Origin: Sternotherus odoratus
Lineage: Eukaryota > Chordata > Testudines > Kinosternidae
Assembly: GCA_032164245.1 (NCBI GenBank)
Contig: JAVMKO010000003.1
Span: forward strand, 33,479,390-33,543,389
Length of the DNA stretch: 64,000 nt
Reading direction: 5' to 3'
Below, in pieces: positions 57,948-64,000 of this stretch (position 1 is the stretch's first letter; each line of letters opens with the position of its first letter). Both the position numbers and the translations under genes were made by a program. Under the pieces are notes generated by a model, which ran no database searches, was not told the DNA's origin, and worked only from the letters and a program-made list of their open reading frames with translations.

Positions 57948-59858
57948 TATTCTACCTACCAAGAAATTCATTTACACTTTGGTCCCATTCCAAAGCCTAC
58001 TAAGTCAACCAGAGCCTTACCATTGATTTCAAAGTGTCTTGGATCAACCCTTTTATGAAGTTACATTTAGGAATTAAATAGCCAAGCAATCCAGCAAGGC
58101 AGTTGAAGACATGCATAACTTGAGTAGTCCTATTGATGTCAATTCCTAAGTGAAGTGTGTGCTTAAGTACTTTTCTAGAATAAGACCTAAAAATGCAATA
58201 CTGTGGATGCACATATGCCACAATATATACTTAGACTAGCTCAGATTGCTGTATCTACAGCTAAGACATTGATAACTTGGTTTCCACTTGAGAAGAAATT
58301 TTTGGAAATCTCTCCAGGTAATAGAAACAGGAATATTCCTATGTTAAGACTCAACTCTTTAATTCTCTAATCTTTCCAAATAATTTATTTTAAAAATGTA
58401 TGTGGAGACTAAACAAGTATATATGATGTATGGAAAAATCTAGAGACTGCTGATTTTGGAGAGGAGGTAGCACCTCCCCATACGTTTCTATTAAAGATTG
58501 ATTGTAACTGCAAACCAATATTTTAAGAGGCGTAACTCCCTCTTGAATATTTTTCCTCACTGATTCTTATCGGGGAAAGATTGGGCGAAGGGGAAACAGG
58601 TATGTTACTCCAAATCTCTTTGGAATATCGGACGTAGCCAAGTGGCAGATATGCATTGTAATAGAATGACTATGGTGGATGGGTTGGTTGGGTGTTTCCT
58701 GAGACACTGACAGACAGTTTTTAAGGGTGTGGCTCATTCCAGATGAGAATAACACCATCTCACCATTATTTTTTGAGACAGATATTGAGGTATGTTCTTC
58801 CTGCCTTGGGAAGAGTGTGAAATTATACAAGACATACCGGAAGCAGGAAGGGAACTGCCTCTGTACCCTCTTTTAGTAATAAACAAGTTATTTTGTAAAA
58901 CTGAGTTTCTGTTTCTGCCACTATTCATGGGATCTCAGCTTGACTGTGCTAAATCATCAGCAAGATGCCCAGAAGATCATATAATATCCCTGATTCGGTT
59001 TCTGAAATAACTGGATCCAGACAGCTCCAACATTCTTTGGTTGTTATACTAGGTCCCACAGTGACAGTGTTCGACATACTGAGGAATTCTAAATTAATTT
59101 TTCATCTCTGGGTACTAGCTATGTTCTCTAATTGGAAAGAAATATGAACAAATAGTACACAACTGTTCTAGTCCTTTAAACTGCAATGGGTGTGGTGGCA
59201 GAGATAATTTTCATTCCACCTAGGAGGCAGAGCCCTTAAGCTGGTAGGATTTTGGTAAAGTTAAAAGCCCTGCATAGATTGAGAGAGTGATATCTGTATC
59301 TTTGACAATGCTGAGTATTTGTCATTCTATCCAGAGCTTGCATACTTCACAGAAGGCCATATTTTCTCTGTGATGTTTATTGCCCACATCTGGCACACTG
59401 CACCAGGTCAACTGAGATTGTTATTTATAGCTTCTTTTCCTAATATAATGAACAAAACAAATTAAATCAACCATAATTTGCATATTTTAAAATCTATGTT
59501 AACATTCTATGAAAGTTTGAATTATCTTTGTTTTGTAAGTAGATTGTGATTTACATTTGAGATTTCTCCCTCTCTGCCTTTCTTAACCAGCCATAAAGTT
59601 GTCACTTCATCTTAAATGCCTTCATCTGAACATCTCCAATAGAGAGACATTGCTTCTCTTGGGCAAGAAAAGCCCAGAAATCCCTTGTCTTCTAGATAAG
59701 CAATACTGAACTCATCCTTCACCCTCCTCATTGTCAAAGGCTGTAAAACTGCCCATTATAATCTCTTTAACACACAACCAAATATATTTTTTTTAATTCT
59801 ATAAAAAGTATTCCTACTGGGTCCATAAGGAATTTGGGATTGGGATTTTCAAATAGAC
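57948..59858. other. Intron sequence without recognised elements
   Basis: I found no exon, element terminus or tandem array. The two overlapping open frames at 58567-59147 are short and featureless. Confidence 0.5.
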
Positions 59859-59861
59859 TAA

Positions 59862-60161
59862 GGCCAGGGCTACACTGGAGGGGGGGGGGGTCGACCTAAG
59901 ATACGCAACTTCAGCTACACAAATAGTGTAGCTGAAGTCGATGTATCGTAGGTCAACTTACCTGGGCACCCTCACAGCAGTGAGTCAACCTCTACTGCTC
60001 CCCACATCGACTCCACTTCCACCTTTCACGGCGATGGAGTTCTGGAGTTGATGGGGAGAGCGCTCAGGGATCAATTTATCACTCCTCCACTACATGTGAT
60101 AAATTGATCCCTGATAGATCAATCACTACCCACTGATCCGACAGGTAGTGGAGACGTACCC
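59862..60161. mobile_element. Harbinger MITE, 300 bp
   Basis: It is flanked by TAA on both sides (59859-59861 and 60162-60164). The left end is GGCCAGGGCTACACTGGAG; the right end in reverse complement is GGGTACGTCTCCACTACC. Two strong internal hairpins are present: 59892-59955 (GACCTAAGATACG facing CGTAGGTC, with CTTCAGCTACAC/GTGTAGCTGAAG) and about 60072-60112 (ATCAATTTATCAC/GTGATAAATTGAT). There is no coding sequence. Confidence 0.8.
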
Positions 60162-60166
60162 TAAGA

Positions 60167-60335
60167 CAGGCCTGCACACTGTGCGGCCCACGGAGGGTAA
60201 GTAGGGGCAGTACAAGCCAAGTGATGGGGTTAGGGAGAAGCAGATGGGGGAGGGGTGAGGGCGGAGCTTTTCGACCCACAGCTGGTTTTTTAGCAGTAAT
60301 ATGGCCCTCACTGCTTTCCAAGTTGTGCGGGCCTG
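60167..60335. mobile_element. hAT MITE at the edge of the Harbinger MITE
   Basis: The left end is CAGGCCTGCACACTGTGCGG; the right end in reverse complement is CAGGCCCGCACAACTTGG. The flanking octamers are CCCTAAGA (60159-60166) and CCCTCAGA (60336-60343). The duplicated octamer includes the last three bases of the Harbinger MITE and its TAA, so this element inserted later. Confidence 0.85.
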
Positions 60336-60343
60336 CCCTCAGA

Positions 60344-61559
60344 GGAATTAAGTGCCCTACTCTCATGGGATCTGAATTAGATTTGAGAGCTTATAACAGG
60401 TGGGCTCCTTTCAAATGCTTACACATGCAGTAACTATACATTGAAATAATGCTGTATAAATTGTTGTAATTGCTTACTCCACCTCTGCTTAAATTCCCAC
60501 CTCTAGCTTCATCTCTTTTCAACTTACCTGTTTCCACTCTCCATTTGACTCCCAAATTTTCCTCTCAAGATTCCAAGATGGCAAAATAATATTTCTAACT
60601 TCTCATGACATACAAAGTTGAATGTTCAAATCATCCATTAATTCATCCACCACTGAGTACAATATCTGAGTAGTTTACCCTATATTCTTTATATCAAGCA
60701 ACCAACCTCAAACTCAAAATACACCAACAATAGCAGCTTCAAACTCTTTGTAGATATGGAAACAGAGCAATAATTTTGCACAAAATTTCAGTGCAGAAAT
60801 CAGTTAAGGACAGAGGGAACTGGTAGCAGAATCCATTAAAATTACTTAGTCTGTTAAAATAATTACTTTACATATATAGGTGTAGTGTTCAGCCTGAATG
60901 TTTCCCCTTTTATTTGTCATTTTTTCTTCTGTCAGGCTTTGAAAGGTTGCTTAAACATAAGATCTAGAAAAGATTCCACTTCCAACTGCTATTGGTTCAT
61001 TCTTGGTGGTAGAAAGATAAACCCCTTTTAAAGCAACAAGGACCTTGTGACGTAATGTAAGGTCTTAGTCCCAATCTTGTCGCTTGCAGTATCCTCTGAT
61101 ACTATCTAGAACAATAGAGCTGTCTTCAGCCTGATTCCAAGAAACCTTCCTGTCCTATAGATTATTTTTAGAAGAAGAAACATCATATTTCTTTGTTCTG
61201 ACCATGCAGAAAGAAAGACAAGAAGCAATCACATGTGGTTTAATTAGGCCACAACTTTTACAACTTATTTGGAAACACTCGGAAATAAATTGTACAGTAT
61301 AGGTAATCATTCTTTTCTTAATTTTTTCCTCCTGTTTGGGAGAGCTACAATCAGCCCTCCTCCTTTCTAATCTGACCCCATCTCATTACCGCACCATGCT
61401 GCACTCTCCTTATATAAGGATTGAGGGAGGCTGAAAGAAGTGTGGGTGGACAGCAGGGATGGGTGTGTGTGTGGGGGGGAGTTTAGCAGATATTAGCTTC
61501 TGTAGCAGTGGGTCTGTTTTCAGACTGTTCCCAATAAATCTGCCTGTCCTGAGGATTCT
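60344..61559. other. Intron sequence without recognised elements
   Basis: I see no convincing gene or element in this interval. Confidence 0.5.
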
Positions 61560-61573
61560 TCTTCAAACATAAT

Positions 61574-61714
61574 GAGGAGTACTTGTGGCACCTTAGAGAC
61601 TAAGAAATTTATTTGGGCATAAGCCCAAATAAATTTGTTAGTCTCTAAGGTGCCACAAATACTTCTTGTTCTTTTTGCTGATGCAGACTAACACGGCTAC
61701 CATTCTGAAACCTG
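61574..61714 (+). mobile_element. 141-bp palindromic Penelope insertion with 14-bp TSD
   Basis: It is flanked by a perfect 14-bp duplication TCTTCAAACATAAT (61560-61573 and 61715-61728). The insert consists of two inverted copies of the Penelope terminal repeat. The left arm (61574-61620) runs GAGGAGTACTTGTGGCACC to TTTGGGCAT; the right arm (61621-61714) runs from AAGCCCAAATAAATTTG back out and on to CTGAAACCTG. It is the same repeat family as the ends of the element at 21735-23991. Confidence 0.92.
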
Positions 61715-61728
61715 TCTTCAAACATAAT

Positions 61729-64000
61729 AATCCATTGCTGAGTCTGCACACCTTTATGCCGAGAACAAAGCCTTTGAAACTGCTGCAAGTCCCAAGGTAG
61801 AGTAAGGGACATTAAAAAAAAACCCCAAACTTGCTTTCCCCCTTCCCACTTTTCTCTTTCTAAATAATTTAATCAGATAAAAGATGTTTTTTTTTTTATT
61901 GGTAATTAATTTACCCACTGTGTAACCATGCAACAACTATTTCAAAGACTTTCCCTTCCTGAGCAGATTTCAGTGGGGATGGTAAAGGAAACAAGTTTTC
62001 TCCTTTAAAAGGAAATGTGCACAAGTGGAGGGAACATTAGAACAGAATCTTACAACCCCAACAGTTTAAGGAATCTAAATGGAGATGACGCATCAAGAAC
62101 AACTGAACCAGAGGAGACTTTCTGAGATCATGCAGTAAGAGTTAGAGGTATAGCTTTTCATACCTCATGTTGGACCAGGCTCAAGCAATCACAGAATTAA
62201 ACAGTAGATAGAGAGAGAGATCAAATTTGATCAGGATCCAAGGTTTGTAAATACAAAACTATAAAATAACTACAAAAAGCTTTAAAAGGGCTTACTTTTA
62301 CAGTGTATATTTCATATCAAAGCACCTATATTAAGAGACCATTACGTTTCCACAGAAAAATACTTGTTTGGAAATGGCTAGGTGCAAATCAGCTGGAAAT
62401 AGCTGGGTGAACTCAGGCACCTTGTGCATATGCATCATAATATGGTTTAATCATGGTTGCATGTTAAATTAAAAATGTATAGTTTTGGCCATTAGAAGAT
62501 CAATATTTGCCAACAGATGGATTGCCACCGTTATTTCCTGTTTGAAGATTATGAGGAAAAGTGATACAGTTGCATACTATTGACATAATGCAAGTTTTGA
62601 ATGGGGGCCACTTTATAATGCAATGCAGTTTTTCTACAACTGGGATAGAGATTACTTTTTACATTCTTACAATATTTTAATTTATTTCAGTGGAACAGTT
62701 GCGAGGGCAACAATCAGTCTCAGCTGTACATTATGTATTTCTAATTTGTTTCAGATACTTTTCACTACTAACCTACATCCCATAAAACTGCAATACTATA
62801 CACTAAAAAGTCAATTACTATCAATTATATAAATTATTTAGCCAAATGACTAAATTGAACATATTAAAATGTACCCATAAATTAACACCTAATGAATACT
62901 TTGTAAACACTCACACATAAACTACTGCTCACTTGTATTCGTTTTTAGCCTGACAGGAAAAATGAAGGTATAGACCCACACAGCTGTGCTTTCCTAGATG
63001 GCGTGATGAAAATTTGCCCCCCCCCCCCTTTTTTTTTTTTTTTGTAAAATGCATTTATTGTATAAAAATAACAACACAGCTGTAAGGTTTTATGCACTTT
63101 GGCCCACAGAAATAAATGACTGAGAAAAACTAGCAGGAAAACATACTAATTAGCAGCACAAAAATAGATAAGTTACATGTGAAAACTAGAATTTTCATGA
63201 CTGCACTATAACAACACTTTCCTATTATCAATCTTGAATGCTGAATAAAAGGTATAAAAGTTAGATGAAGCTATGGTAAGTACTACTTTTTGGGTACCAG
63301 ATGGAGATGGAAGTAATAGCCTTATGAAGTGTTTTATTGCCAGTATTCTGAAGGTGTAATGTGCTATACAAGTCTTTCCACTTAACTTATTTCCATCCTT
63401 GTAAGTGAATGGAGTGAATGAATTTGTCCTGCCGCAGCCTTAACTGTCTCCAAAACTAATTTTTGCTAGCAAATTTTCTAGGTATTTTTATACAGTTTTA
63501 GTGTACTTCCATGCATTTCCCCTAGGCTTAGGCAGCAGATAAGCTGCACCCGTGTGGGGATAAGAGGGAGAAACAGCTTCCCCTGAATTTATTAACCTCC
63601 CTAAACAGGGTTAGAGGCTGTGATGTGTCTCAGTAAATTCTGTGTATGTAATATTTTTTCCGCATATACAGTTACTGAAAGTACATATAGGATGAGCAAC
63701 CCACCATGTTTAGCAGCGAGAACATAATCTTACAGCTGGATGGAACTTCTGTGAAGAAGTCTGTGTCATCACTCACTTTCTGAAGCACTGTGTAACTTCA
63801 CAGTGGAGATCTGGAAATTGGTCACAGCCAAGAGCAGCTGTAGCAGCAGGGTGGCCATGCTTGTATGACACCAGCAGATCTGCTGATTGCACTCCTCCCA
63901 CCCCAAGCAATATGAAGCATACCTTTCAATGTTCCAACATGCTTGCTGAGGTGAGACATCTGCAAATGTGACAAATGTCATCTTGGTGAATAATAGGGAC
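61729..64000. other. Intron sequence without recognised elements
   Basis: Low-complexity runs lie at 61887-61899 (T) and 63018-63044 (C then T). I recognised no exon, including none for the CUB 2 start of CSMD1. Confidence 0.5.

Overview
This is vertebrate, most likely turtle, nuclear DNA lying inside one very large gene. Two short pieces of real coding sequence are visible, both on the minus strand with proper splice signals: 25075-25187 and 4587-4664. In order they encode the end of the second CUB domain of CSMD1 (CUB and Sushi multiple domains 1) and the linker that follows it. The rest of the window is intron: the tail of an upstream intron (25188-64000, still open at the window edge), a complete intron of about 20.4 kb (4665-25074), and the start of the next (1-4586). 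The turtle assignment is an inference from the repeats (CR1 and L2-like LINEs, Penelope-like elements, Harbinger and hAT elements, solo LTRs I associate with turtle genomes); CSMD1 itself only says vertebrate.

The introns are a dense, nested collection of transposable elements, many with ends and target-site duplications (TSDs) readable directly. Main landmarks from the left: a Harbinger-like foldback element (1804-2093); a composite hAT/Penelope patch (5588-6150); a Ty3/gypsy pol fossil (8545-11232) split by a CR1 LINE that is itself split by a hAT element with a perfect 8-bp TSD; a Helitron filled with a C-rich minisatellite (15298-16321); an L2-like LINE (16350-16870); a Penelope-like retroelement (21735-23991) with reverse transcriptase and GIY-YIG remnants, interrupted by a second Penelope copy; a solo LTR (28844-30737, 5-bp TSD) interrupted by another Helitron; a CR1 remnant split by a hAT element; an LTR-type repeat split by a small hAT element; and a young non-autonomous LTR retrotransposon (36419-39060).

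Further right come a Penelope end copy (43093-43425), a Harbinger element nested in another Harbinger element (46077-50126) with a SANT/Myb-like ORF and a broken transposase, a second member of the 31 kb hAT family (50626-51438), an LTR-like block, a foldback hAT element (53486-55120), a second copy of the first Helitron family (57527-57947), a Harbinger MITE with a hAT MITE at its edge (59862-60335), and a 141-bp palindromic Penelope insertion with a 14-bp TSD (61574-61714).

The most interesting candidates are: (1) the 36.4-39.1 kb element, with LTRs differing at 3 of 387 sites, a SCAN-like capsid, a zinc knuckle, a protease-like domain and a duplicated Cys-x2-Cys module, but no pol; and (2) the Penelope ends, which carry hammerhead-ribozyme-like folds and occur as inverted duplications, one of them joined at the predicted ribozyme cleavage point. 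Family identities rest on motif recognition and memory of families; no database search was possible.
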